The notes under the pieces were generated by a model. That model was not told the DNA's origin and did not search any database. It saw only the letters and a list, made by a program, of their open reading frames with translations. Shown here one piece after another: positions 8,933 to 18,800 of a DNA stretch of 57,793 nucleotides (within the stretch, counting starts at the first letter, position 1; the number at the start of each line of letters is the position of its first letter). Source of the stretch: Saprospiraceae bacterium (GTDB taxonomy: Bacteria > Bacteroidota > Bacteroidia > Chitinophagales > Saprospiraceae); contig JARGNR010000041.1 in NCBI GenBank assembly GCA_029212405.1, forward strand, positions 1 to 57,793, in the 5' to 3' direction. A program made the position numbers and the translations under genes.

Positions 8933-10222
8933 CTATTTTCGTTTCACTACAGGAATATCCTTTACCGCCATACGGACCGTTTGACGAAAAGTCTCTTCAA
9001 AAAGGACGATTTTTCCTTCTTTCATTCGTGTGACCGTAGCGTCATCATAGTGTCTAACTGTAATTAATTCCAAGTCGTCATCTTTCAGTACATTATAATT
9101 CATTGATAGGTCCTCCATCAATTTGGAGATTTTCTTTGGATCATTTTGAACGGCCACAGAAAAACTAATCGCAGTATTTCTCATCATATTCACTTTGAGT
9201 TTATAGGTATCCAGACGTTCAAATATTTCACTCAGATGTTCTTCAGCAACAAATGAAAAATCCTTGGTTGAAATGTGAATTAGGGCTTGACCAGATTCTA
9301 TGACAATAACGGGAGGATAAACTGTATCTACATTGGAGGTAATTAATGTACCCTCTGACAAGTAATCATTAAATGGTCGGACGTACAAGGGTATGTTCTT
9401 ATTCTGCAAGGGTTTGATCGTCTTTGGGTGTATCACTTTCGCACCGAAATAGGTCATTTCAATCGCTTCTCTATAGTCCAACCGGTCGATTTTAGTTACG
9501 TTTTCGAACAATCGAGGATCTGCTGTCAATATTCCAGGTACATCTTTCCATATACTGAGACTCTCTGCATCGAGGCAATAACTGAAAATACCTGCCGTAA
9601 AATCAGATCCTTCTCTTCCGAGTGTCGTATTAAAATTTTCGGTGCTGCATCCAATAAAACCTTGTGTGATGATTATATCAAATTTCCCAAATAAGTCATT
9701 AATTCTTTCATCCATTCTTTTTTGGGTATCGTTCCACAACACTTTTGCTTCTCGATAACTGTTGTCTGTTATTAGAACATCTCTTACGTCCAACCAACAT
9801 ACATTGAGTCCTTCCTTTTTACATCGATGGTAGAGGATTTTTGAGGAGACCAATTCCCCTACGGATACGATCTGATCATAAATATAGTTAAACCCATCTT
9901 GGACTTCATCTTCAATCATCCAATCAATTTCAACAAAGGTATCACTGATGTCAGCTGCGATTTCCTCATTAAAAATATCTAAACCTTGCATAATAGATAC
10001 ATGGTCATTTTTGATACTTTGCAAATGTTCGTTGGCTTTGCCATCCTGATTATAATAGGATTGAACTACTAACTCCAAAGCATTGGTTGTTTTTCCAGTT
10101 GCAGAAACCACGGTCAGTATTTTATCCTTACTCGAATGAGCATTCAAAATTTTAGCAACGTTTTGAACTCCATTGGCATCTTTCACTGATGCTCCACCAA
10201 ATTTGAAAACTTTAAGACTCAT
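8933..10222 (-). CDS. lysC: Aspartate kinase
   Basis: A 429-residue monofunctional aspartokinase, the first step toward lysine, threonine and methionine. The N-terminus has the kinase signature FKFGGASV (residues 5-12). The ATP/aspartate site includes TTLGREGSDFTA near residue 200 and YFGAKVIHPKT. The last 120 residues form two ACT-like regulatory repeats (strands around ALIHISTKD and ITVRHYDD), the usual seat of feedback inhibition. It has no homoserine dehydrogenase domain. The gene symbol is by function; the isozyme class cannot be told from sequence alone. Confidence 0.93.
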   Translation of the reverse strand: MSLKVFKFGGASVKDANGVQNVAKILNAHSSKDKILTVVSATGKTTNALELVVQSYYNQDGKANEHLQSIKNDHVSIMQGLDIFNEEIAADISDTFVEIDWMIEDEVQDGFNYIYDQIVSVGELVSSKILYHRCKKEGLNVCWLDVRDVLITDNSYREAKVLWNDTQKRMDERINDLFGKFDIIITQGFIGCSTENFNTTLGREGSDFTAGIFSYCLDAESLSIWKDVPGILTADPRLFENVTKIDRLDYREAIEMTYFGAKVIHPKTIKPLQNKNIPLYVRPFNDYLSEGTLITSNVDTVYPPVIVIESGQALIHISTKDFSFVAEEHLSEIFERLDTYKLKVNMMRNTAISFSVAVQNDPKKISKLMEDLSMNYNVLKDDDLELITVRHYDDATVTRMKEGKIVLFEETFRQTVRMAVKDIPVVKRK

Positions 10223-10550
10223 TATTTATTTCCTTTTATCTATTTCGCCCTTTTGAAGGATCGGATAGTTATTTTTTTTCGCAAAAATATCAATTAATCA
10301 TCCACGCATAAATAAATCTCTAAATAAAAATAAATAGTCGATTCTATGGATATAGATTATTATGAATATACAGTACAACCTACTACAGGCAATGATGTTT
10401 AAATCAAAACAATTTTAATCCAATAGTTTTAACTTTTGATAAACATTATATGATTCTACAGGTTTGTGTAATACGTAGGCTGTGAAAACTCAATTCGTAT
10501 CTTGCAATTGAAATATAATTTTATACTTTCGCAGTCTAGATGAATATTAT
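10223..10550. other. 328-bp divergent intergenic region between lysC and the oad-like cluster
   Basis: An AT-rich, non-coding stretch holding the promoters of two divergent units. A candidate rightward promoter is listed separately at 10502-10531. No lysine riboswitch-like structure or gene-sized reading frame is visible. Confidence 0.6.
10502..10531 (+). promoter_or_regulatory. Candidate promoter of the sodium-pump decarboxylase cluster
   Basis: A TTG -33 element (10502-10504), a 19-base spacer and TACTTTCG (10524-10531) match the Bacteroidota pattern TTG-N19-TAnnTTTG with one mismatch. The start codon of the first gene follows 19 bases later. Confidence 0.6.
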
Positions 10551-10805
10551 ATGGAATCTACAGTATCAAATGCGTTTTTATTATTAGGTATAGGGATGAT
10601 TACTGTTTTTGCAGTATTATCAATAGTAGTGATTAGTGGTCATGTACTGATTACCTTAGTGAACAAATACGCTCCTGATCCTGTGAAAGAGTCTAAACTT
10701 ATTAAGCCTTTAGTCTCTACCAAAGAGATTGCAGTTATCACTGCTGTGGTAGATCACATAACAAAAGGAAAAGGTAAGATTGATTCAATAAAAAAACTCA
10801 AGTAA
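10551..10805 (+). CDS. OadG-like gamma subunit of a sodium-pumping decarboxylase
   Basis: An 84-residue protein with one N-terminal membrane helix (about residues 8-34, GIGMITVFAVLSIVVISG) and a short basic cytoplasmic tail containing a conserved VVDHITKGKG-like segment. The pattern and size are those of OadG/PF04277, the small subunit that assembles the alpha and beta subunits at the membrane. Its place as first gene of a gamma-alpha-beta cluster supports the call. Confidence 0.82.
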   Translation: MESTVSNAFLLLGIGMITVFAVLSIVVISGHVLITLVNKYAPDPVKESKLIKPLVSTKEIAVITAVVDHITKGKGKIDSIKKLK

Positions 10806-10916
10806 CTCTTATTAGAGAGATTACGGCACATGCTTTGCACTTTTTGGGGAAGAGTAGAGCGTAAAAGATTAACAAATCATCCTGTTGACTGAGCAGAGAT
10901 GACAACCTAACAACAA

Positions 10917-12806
10917 ATGAAAGAGATAAAATTAGCACTTGTTTATAGAGACATGTGGCAAGCAGCGGGAAAATATGTACCTACTGTTGATATGTTGACT
11001 AAAGTGGCTCAACCCATTGTGGACATGGGGTGTTTTGCACGTGTAGAAACCAATGGTGGAGGATTTGAACAAGTCAACTTACTATTTGGAGAAAATCCTA
11101 ATATATCCGTTCGTAAATGGACGCAAGCATTTAATGATGCAGGCATTCAGACTCAAATGCTAGAAAGAGGATTAAATGGAATCCGAATGAGTCCAGTGCC
11201 TAAGGATGTGAGGAAATTAATGTTCAAAGTGAAAAAACTTCAAGGAACGGATATTTCCAGATCGTTTGACGGACTCAATAATCCTCAAAATCTAGCTCTA
11301 TCTTTTCAATATGCGAAGGAAGGAGGAATGATTGCTCAAGGTGCATTAAGTGTAACCCACTCCCCTATTCATACTGTTGAATATTACATAAAACTAGCTG
11401 ACTCTTTCATTGACCTTGGTGCAGAAGAAATCTGTATAAAAGATATGGCTGGAATTGGTCGGCCTGCCTCTATAGGTAAAATAATTAAAGGAATACGAGA
11501 GAGACATCCAAGTATTATTATTCAGTATCACGGTCATTCTACTCCAGGATTTTCAGTAGCCACCTCATTGGAGGCGGCTAGAAATGGAGCAGATATTATT
11601 GATGTTGGAATGGAACCTTTGTCTTGGGGTACCGGACATGCAGATTTATTAACCGTACATGAGATGTTAAAAGATGCTGGCTTTAGCCTTCCTGACATCA
11701 ATGTCAATGCATATATGCAAGTACGTTCTCTCACGCAATCCTTTATTGATGATTTCCTAGGTGAGTATATTAATCCTAGAAATAGATATATGAATTCTCT
11801 ATTAATAGGCCCAGGTTTACCAGGAGGTATGATGGGCTCATTAATGGCAGATTTAGAGAATAATGTTAAATCATTGAATAAATGGTTGACAAAAAATAAT
11901 AGACCGAATGTCGATCAAGAAGAGCTGTTACTCAAGCTTTTTGAAGAAGTAAAGTACGTTTGGCCGAAATTGGGATATCCACCATTAGTGACTCCATTCA
12001 GTCAGTATGTGAAGAATGTTTCTTTGATGAATGTCATCAATATGTACAAAGACAAGAAACGGTTTGCGATGATTGATGAAAATACCTGGGGAATGATCTT
12101 AGGTAAATCTGGTCAATTGCTCGGTGAGCTTGACCCTGAAATCAAGCAAATGGCTGCTGACCAAAACCGAGAGTTTTATACTGGTAATCCACAAGATTTA
12201 TATCCTGATGAGTTGGATGTTTATCGCAAAAAAATGGATGAGAAAGGTTGGGACTATGGTCAAGATGATGAAGAACTCTTGGAGTATGCCATGCACCCTG
12301 CTCAATATGAGGCTTTCAAGTCTGGGGATGCGAAAAAGAAATTTGAAAGTGATCTTGCAAAAAGAAGAGAAGCTAAAAACCAACCTGCTCCAGCCGCTGA
12401 ATCGAATCAAAACGGTTCATCGGTAAACACTATGCCGAAGGAATTGACATTGAATGTAAATGGAGATAAGTATAATATCCAAATCTCGTATCCTACAGAA
12501 ACGGCACAAGACAACGTAAAAGTTCAGGCACCACCTATAGAGCAACTGAATACTCCTGCTGCTTCTAATGGTGTAGCAAAGTATATTCTTTCTCCACTTG
12601 AGGGCAAATTTTACCTCACCAAAGAAACCTCTGAAAAAGCTAAAAAAGTTGGAGATCAAATTAAGGAAGGTGAAACAGTTGCCTACATTGAAGCCATGAA
12701 AGTAATCAACGCAATTACTGCTGACACCAGTGGTACTATTGCGGAAATAATGGTGAATCATGGAGATGAAATCGAAGAAGACGACCAAATATTTAAGATC
12801 GTTTAA
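10917..12806 (+). CDS. Biotin-dependent carboxyltransferase (alpha) subunit of a sodium-pumping decarboxylase
   Basis: A 629-residue fusion of a carboxyltransferase TIM barrel (about 1-470), a low-complexity Ala/Pro linker (about 490-510) and a C-terminal biotinyl domain with EAMKV, the biotinylated lysine being K595. The active-site residues of the OadA/PycB family are in place: D12, K175 in IKDMAG (the carbamylated lysine position) and H205/H207 in YHGHST. The normally invariant TLRDAHQSL block has become YRDMWQAAG, and the family's substrate loop reads NGGGFEQ, so this is a divergent branch. It probably transfers a carboxyl group from oxaloacetate or a related acid to biotin; the substrate is inferred only. 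The beta gene starts 2 bases after its stop. Confidence 0.85.
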   Translation: MKEIKLALVYRDMWQAAGKYVPTVDMLTKVAQPIVDMGCFARVETNGGGFEQVNLLFGENPNISVRKWTQAFNDAGIQTQMLERGLNGIRMSPVPKDVRKLMFKVKKLQGTDISRSFDGLNNPQNLALSFQYAKEGGMIAQGALSVTHSPIHTVEYYIKLADSFIDLGAEEICIKDMAGIGRPASIGKIIKGIRERHPSIIIQYHGHSTPGFSVATSLEAARNGADIIDVGMEPLSWGTGHADLLTVHEMLKDAGFSLPDINVNAYMQVRSLTQSFIDDFLGEYINPRNRYMNSLLIGPGLPGGMMGSLMADLENNVKSLNKWLTKNNRPNVDQEELLLKLFEEVKYVWPKLGYPPLVTPFSQYVKNVSLMNVINMYKDKKRFAMIDENTWGMILGKSGQLLGELDPEIKQMAADQNREFYTGNPQDLYPDELDVYRKKMDEKGWDYGQDDEELLEYAMHPAQYEAFKSGDAKKKFESDLAKRREAKNQPAPAAESNQNGSSVNTMPKELTLNVNGDKYNIQISYPTETAQDNVKVQAPPIEQLNTPAASNGVAKYILSPLEGKFYLTKETSEKAKKVGDQIKEGETVAYIEAMKVINAITADTSGTIAEIMVNHGDEIEEDDQIFKIV

Positions 12807-12808
12807 AT

Positions 12809-14014
12809 ATGGAGGTTTTAAATCGATTGTACGAAATGACAGCTTTTGGGGAGCTGGTTAGTGAGCCTTTGACCATTGTCATGATCTTACTAGCATTCTT
12901 TCTATTGTATTTGGGCATCAAAAAGAAATACGAACCTCTACTACTCGTCCCCATTGCTTTTGGAATTTTATTGGCGAATTTCCCCGGGGGTAACATGGCA
13001 GTGATTTCAGATGTTGACGTACCTGAAATTAGCCATCTAACCATCATTGAAATTGCCAAGGACTATGGTATAATGAATATGTTGTACTATGCACTGATTA
13101 AAACGGGTTTACTCCCTCCTCTCATTTTTCTGGGAGTCGGTGCAATGACAGATTTCGGTCCAATGCTGAGAAATCTCCGATTGGCATTTTTTGGTGCAGC
13201 CGCTCAAATAGGCATATTTACCGTATTAATTACAGCTGTATTCATGGGCTATGATATGAAAGAAGCAGCATCATTGGGTATTATTGGAGGTGCTGATGGA
13301 CCTACTGCGATTTATACCGCTATTAAATTAGCGCCTCACTTATTGGGACCGATTGCTATTGCTGCCTACTCCTATATGGCCTTAGTACCCGTGATTATTC
13401 CATTTGTTGTAAAGCTTTCTGTATCAAAGAAAGAATTGGCAATTAATATGAAAGAACAAGATCGAAAATTTCCTAGTTCTCGGAAAATTAAAGATCTCAA
13501 AACATTAAAGATTATATTTCCAATCGTCTTAGCCACGTTGGTCGCATTATTGGTTCCTTCTTCAGTTCCACTCGTTGGCATGTTATTGTTTGGTAATTTG
13601 ATCAAAGAAATCGGACCAGATACACACCGTCTATTTTCAGCCGCAAGTGAAACGATTATGAATACGGCTACTATATTTCTTGGATTGACTGTTGGAGGGA
13701 CAATGACTGCAAAATCATTTTTGAATTCTGATACATTGTTTATTGTAGTTGGAGGTTTCATCGCTTTTGCCATATCAATTTTAGGTGGAATATTTGCCGT
13801 CAAATTGTATAATTTATTTAACAAGAAAAAAATCAACCCTCTTATTGGCGCTACTGGGTTGAGTGCGGTCCCGATGGCTTCTAGAGTTGCCAATGAACTT
13901 GCACTGAAGGTCGATCCAAAAAACCATTTGCTTCAGTATGCTATGAGTAGTAATATTTCAGGGGTAATTGGTTCAGCAGTCGCCGCAGGTGTATTGATAA
14001 GTTTCTTAAGCTAG
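12809..14014 (+). CDS. Sodium ion-translocating decarboxylase beta subunit (OadB-like)
   Basis: A 401-residue polytopic membrane protein of the OadB/MmdB/GcdB family. It decarboxylates carboxybiotin and exports sodium. Landmarks are LLVPIAFGILLANFPGG near residue 50, GVGAMTDFGP, and the signature GGADGPTAIYTA near residue 160, whose aspartate is the sodium/proton-coupling residue in characterised members. The C-terminus has GATGLSAVPMASRVA and ISGVIGSAVAAGVL, also conserved. The length is normal, and it is the last gene of the cluster, followed by the dispersed repeat at 14058. Confidence 0.93.
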   Translation: MEVLNRLYEMTAFGELVSEPLTIVMILLAFFLLYLGIKKKYEPLLLVPIAFGILLANFPGGNMAVISDVDVPEISHLTIIEIAKDYGIMNMLYYALIKTGLLPPLIFLGVGAMTDFGPMLRNLRLAFFGAAAQIGIFTVLITAVFMGYDMKEAASLGIIGGADGPTAIYTAIKLAPHLLGPIAIAAYSYMALVPVIIPFVVKLSVSKKELAINMKEQDRKFPSSRKIKDLKTLKIIFPIVLATLVALLVPSSVPLVGMLLFGNLIKEIGPDTHRLFSAASETIMNTATIFLGLTVGGTMTAKSFLNSDTLFIVVGGFIAFAISILGGIFAVKLYNLFNKKKINPLIGATGLSAVPMASRVANELALKVDPKNHLLQYAMSSNISGVIGSAVAAGVLISFLS

Positions 14015-14057
14015 TACGTATTTGTTCTTTATAACTTCCAAACATTATTTAAATTAG

Positions 14058-14297
14058 GGTGATTCAGGAGTTAGTTAATCTTAAAAGTGAATTCTCTTTG
14101 GATCCAACCAGCCTAAAATTTGGCCTTATCCAGATTAGTATTTTGAAGTTTCATTTTCTGTTAAAAACACAAAAGTGTTTGAGCGAAAACAATGTAATGG
14201 TTGAAAATAAAATATGGAATACCATACTGTTATGGTTGAAAACAAGGCCTCTAGTCCTAATGAAAATGGGGATTTTCGGTATTACTGAATATCCCTA
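14058..14297 (+). repeat. Dispersed intergenic repeat, copy A
   Basis: This interval is related in inverted orientation to 48329-48592. The first block, 14060-14123, matches 48526-48589 (reverse complement) at 59 of 64 positions; the last block, 14250-14297, matches 48329-48376 at 45 of 48. The middle has diverged or been replaced. The 3' end forms an imperfect hairpin (14269-14277 with 14287-14295). It sits between two convergent genes, as copy B does. A 79-codon open frame inside it is not supported as a gene. Confidence 0.85.
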
Positions 14298-14305
14298 AAT
14301 TAAAA

Positions 14306-15571
14306 TCAACTCGCCGTTGAGATCATAGTTGTGTTCTTCAATGTTTTAAAATAAACAGTCAATACAAGAGATACAATCAAATAGATAGATATCAATACCG
14401 TTCCAAAAGGGATCGAGGTATCAATATCATACCAACTTCCCAAGGAATAAATCAGTGCAAATCCTATAATCAATTTTACTACCTCAAATGGGATTGCCAA
14501 GTTAGAAAAGTCCATTAAACTAGTATATGCAAAAATACTTAAGAACAGAAATATGCCATAGAGCAAGACAATCTCGAAAGAATAATCTGGCATTATTTGG
14601 AACATGTACAACATCAATACAATATGAAGGATCAATTGAAACCACATCCAAATGTGCATCTTTAGTGGTCCGTCCGTTGTATATTTAATTTGTGTACTAG
14701 GGTCTTTGATGTAAACTATGGGAGCTTCTTTCTCACGGTCCGCTGGCCTCCAGCCTGTAGGCATAAAAAAGACTTTGAATTTATCTTTTATTGATCTCGT
14801 ATACCATGCATCCTTTAAAATACCCCATAGATGCTGAAAATTAATCAAAATCGGATTCCACGTGTTCACTTGTTTTTTGACACCATAGACCGGTGCTTCC
14901 TCTTCCAACTCTTCCTGAAAGGTACCAAATAGCTTGTCCCAAATGATAAAAATCTGACTAAAATTCTTATCTAAATATAAGTCATTAATTGCGTGATGAA
15001 CTCTGTGATGAGAAGGCGTAACAATTATGTGTTCCAATATTCCCATTTTGCCAATAAGCCTTGTATGGTACCAAAATTGGGCAAACAAATGAAGTGGGGC
15101 TACAACAGCAATCACTTTTGCGGGTATACCAAGAACTGCCAGCGGTATATATAAAAAGAAAAAAATACTAAATATCGCTGATACATTTTGTCTAAGCGCA
15201 CAAGCTAAGTTAAACTCTTCACTGGAGTGGTGAATAATATGCCTATTCCATAAAATATTGATCTCATGTTCGAAGCGATGTCCCCAATAACCAGCAAAGT
15301 CTAATCCTATAAAACACAGCACATACACGAGTGTTGATGACTCGATAGAAAAGAGGGCAAGGTGTCCCACCATCCAGGAATAACTCACAATCACAACGGC
15401 TAATTCCAATACATCTTTTATCGTATTTGATATTCCAGAACTTAAACTTGAAATGGTATCAAAACTGCGAATCACTTCTAATTTCATCCATTTCGAGAAG
15501 CTGTATTCTATACATAGCAATACAATAAAAAAAGGAATAGCGTAACTTAAAACTTCTGCATATGTCTGCAT
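14306..15571 (-). CDS. Sterol desaturase/fatty acid hydroxylase family membrane enzyme
   Basis: A 421-residue protein with several membrane helices and the histidine clusters that bind the di-iron centre of this superfamily: HRFEH, HIIHH (in WNRHIIHHSSEEF) and HHRVHH. Members hydroxylate or desaturate lipids such as sterols, sphingolipids, carotenoids or alkylglycerols. After the catalytic part there is an extra C-terminal block of about 100 residues with three or four more hydrophobic helices, so it is longer than the minimal enzyme. The frame opens with a TTG at 15592; the ATG at 15571 is preferred. It is a single leftward gene. Confidence 0.85.
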   Translation of the reverse strand: MQTYAEVLSYAIPFFIVLLCIEYSFSKWMKLEVIRSFDTISSLSSGISNTIKDVLELAVVIVSYSWMVGHLALFSIESSTLVYVLCFIGLDFAGYWGHRFEHEINILWNRHIIHHSSEEFNLACALRQNVSAIFSIFFFLYIPLAVLGIPAKVIAVVAPLHLFAQFWYHTRLIGKMGILEHIIVTPSHHRVHHAINDLYLDKNFSQIFIIWDKLFGTFQEELEEEAPVYGVKKQVNTWNPILINFQHLWGILKDAWYTRSIKDKFKVFFMPTGWRPADREKEAPIVYIKDPSTQIKYTTDGPLKMHIWMWFQLILHIVLMLYMFQIMPDYSFEIVLLYGIFLFLSIFAYTSLMDFSNLAIPFEVVKLIIGFALIYSLGSWYDIDTSIPFGTVLISIYLIVSLVLTVYFKTLKNTTMISTAS

Positions 15572-15792
15572 GAAAATGTAATGTTTGCCCAAATATACAG
15601 TTGAAAAATGAAAAGATGAGACAGATTATCTATTGATTTTCCTGCCCCATCTAAAAACGCTAATACTACATTCTTACGTATTTCTAGGTTTTCACTACTA
15701 ATAGACAGCAGATTTTAATTTAGGTTGCTCTATTTATTAAAAATGATAACGATTAATTTATGCATATACCTAAAACTTAAAATTGAAAAGGC

Positions 15793-15800
15793 TATTTTTG
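15793..15800 (+). promoter_or_regulatory. -7 element upstream of the 1845-residue T9SS protein
   Basis: TATTTTTG fits TAnnTTTG exactly, 19 bases before the start codon at 15820. There is no clear TTG at -33. Confidence 0.4.
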
Positions 15801-15819
15801 CCCACCTAACAACCTAAGA

Positions 15820-18800
15820 ATGGGAAGAACTTTCACAACACTTCTATTACTTGTATTATGCACGAGTATATTGTCATCTCAATGCCCTGATCTTCCATCA
15901 AATACAACTGTCAATGGATCTACTGACGCCTCCATCGATATGTGTGGAGCCATGTCTGCATTATTTGAAGTAAATGATCCAAACTTACCATCAGGTACAA
16001 TTGATTGGTATTCCAGCACTATTGCTGGTTTTGACCCGCTGACAACTGGTACTTTACTAGGCTCTTCCAATATAGATTCTGCTGATCCTTGTGATCCTGG
16101 AGGTTGTCCAACAATAGAAGTTATTTATCTTGATGCATGTGGCCCTGGAGATGAATCACTAAATGAGTTTATGGTAATTGGATCAGGCTCAGGTTTTGCG
16201 GTAGACGACTTATCCATAACGTTTGATGTTAATAATACATTCGGCTCTGCTGGAAATGGAAATATCAATGTAGGAGGAGTATGTGGATGGTCAGAAGGTG
16301 ATCTTTCTCTTTTATCTGGATGTGCCTCTTTAATAGCGGTAGGTCCAGGAGACTATATTCCTCCAAATAGTGCTGTCATCGTGCAAACTAGTTCATTTGG
16401 TACAACCATTTATGATGTATCATCTATGTGTGGTGTTTCAGAATGTGTATATGTTCTTAAAAACTCTTGTGATAGAAATGTAGGTGCATTTTCCAATTGT
16501 GGTGGTGGTACTGGTGGAGGAAGTACACGTACAAATTCGATCGGACTTACTTGTGGATGCAATGATGTCCTAGTGTATGACATTTTAGATCCAAATTTTG
16601 TAGATGTATGTATGAACATAGGATCGAACGGAATGCATGTATTCTCAGATCTAACTTATGCTAATAATTTATGCAATAGTGGCCCAAACCTGGGAGCGAT
16701 TCCTCAATTTTCATATAGTGCTATCACCGATCCATTTAATCACAGTTTTACTGATGCAGATTGTAACACCACTCAATACGTTGTTGGTGTACTCAATTCC
16801 ACACAATTTAATACCGACTGCTGCTCAGAACAAATAACCAACGAATATGAATTTGATATAGCGTGCATAACGGCTGAATTGCAAGGCAATGCTGATCTAT
16901 GTCCAGGAGAATGTGCCGAAATTAGTGTTGTCATTACAGGAGGTGAATCCCCTTATGACTTGGACTTAACAATTACTGGTCTTCCTTTTCCTTTTAATAA
17001 TATTTCTTTGCCATTTGTTGGTTTTCCAGTTGAGCAAAAAATAACCATCTGTTTTGACAATGGAGGTCCATTAGTTGATGAATCCACTTTCACTGTTGAT
17101 GTTCCTGCTATTGCTGGAGGATTCTCTGGTTCATTGGGTTTAGATATGATAACTGACGCTACGGGATGTGCAGGTACAATAAACGGATCTACTATTGCTC
17201 TAAGTTTTAATAATGCACCAGATATTGTCAATCCAGGAGATCAAGAAGAATGCGACTTAGGAGATGGCACAGGTATTTTTATCCTTTCTGATCTTAATTC
17301 CATTATTAATAATGGTTCTGGACTTCAAGTGAACTATTATAGTGATGCTGCCGGAACAATGCCCCTTCCAGATCCCTATATAACTTCAGGAGAAACAATT
17401 TATGCTCAGGTAATTGGAAGCCCATGTAATTCTGAAATTATTGAATTTGATTTGATTGTAATTGACAATGGAAATGCAGGTTTTGTCACTTTCTTTTGCA
17501 ATGATCCTAACAATGGTCCAAGCACAGAATGCACCATATGTGACGATGACGGAGTGGTAGGTGAAGAGATTACATTAACTATAATTTTTGAGGATCCCAA
17601 TTTAAGTTATGACTATGAAATTGTTTGGAATGCGATCTCAGGTGCTTCCTCTACAATCACTGGCACAGATATAGGTACCGCCACAATTTCGTTTCCAATA
17701 ATTGAATCGATGACATTTGTGATCTCAGTGGTTACTTCAGATGGAGATTGCCCAGACATGACAGATTTAGGAGATGTAGTTACTATCAATTATAGTTTGC
17801 AACCTGATCTTGATGTCCCTTCAGATTTATCGGAATGTGGATCTGTGATCTTGCCAAATATTACTGGGAATAGTGTACCTTCAAATGCCGCATATTATAC
17901 TGAGACGGGAGGAATGGGTACCTTGTATAATCCGGGCGATGAAATTACTTCCTCTATTTCATTATTTGTCTATGCAGGAATCGAAGGATGTGATGCCGAA
18001 TACATGTTTGATGTGACCATTGAAGAAGAAGCAATAATCGATGATCCTGATGATGTCATTACTTGCGGAGTATATGCGTTGCCCGAAATTACTGGAACGA
18101 ATGTGGACAATGTCAATTATTATACGGAAATAGATGGAGGTGGCAATATTGTGAATGAAGGTACAATAATTTCTACCTCGGTGATTTTGTACTTATTTGA
18201 TTCAAACTGTGGCGGAAACCAACCGACTATAGATATTACAATCACTCCTGGGCCGGTAATCGAAAATAATACAGATACGATAGTTTGTGATCTCTATATC
18301 GTTGAACCCATTATAGGTTTTGACCTTTCTGGAAATGAAGCATATTTTGATACAACAGGAGGAAATGGTTTAATTATAAATGTAGGAGATACGATCACCA
18401 CAGATAGTATTCTATTTATCTATGACAATACTGGAGGGTGTGAGGTACAAATTCCCATATTTATTCAAGTAAATAATCCTGCTAATCCTGGATTGGATAC
18501 TGCTATTGTTATTTGTGAAGGTGATCCTACTCTAATAGACATCAATGATGCTCTAGGGGGTAGTCTACCAGATACAATAGGAACATGGCTAGACATAAAT
18601 AATACTGGAATACTCTCAGATAGTACTCAAGTCAACTTCTCCTCTTTACCTATTGGAACGTATTTGTATGAATATCAGATCTTAGATAGCATCTGTGTGG
18701 ACACGCAAAGTATCTTGACTGTTAATGTTATTGGAACTCCCAATGCGGGGCAAGATGCGAGTATTACGTTGTGTTCAGACACTTCAGGAGTCAACATCTT

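Noticed and set aside
10346-10402. An 18-codon ATG frame upstream of the oad-like cluster.
   Set aside because: Too short, with no conserved feature. It could be a leader peptide, but nothing in the sequence supports it.
12124-12426. A 100-codon frame inside the carboxyltransferase gene.
   Set aside because: It is an alternate-frame shadow of a well-supported coding region.
14059-14298. A 79-codon open reading frame in repeat copy A.
   Set aside because: It is wholly inside the dispersed repeat. The matching region of copy B does not keep the frame, and the composition is not gene-like.
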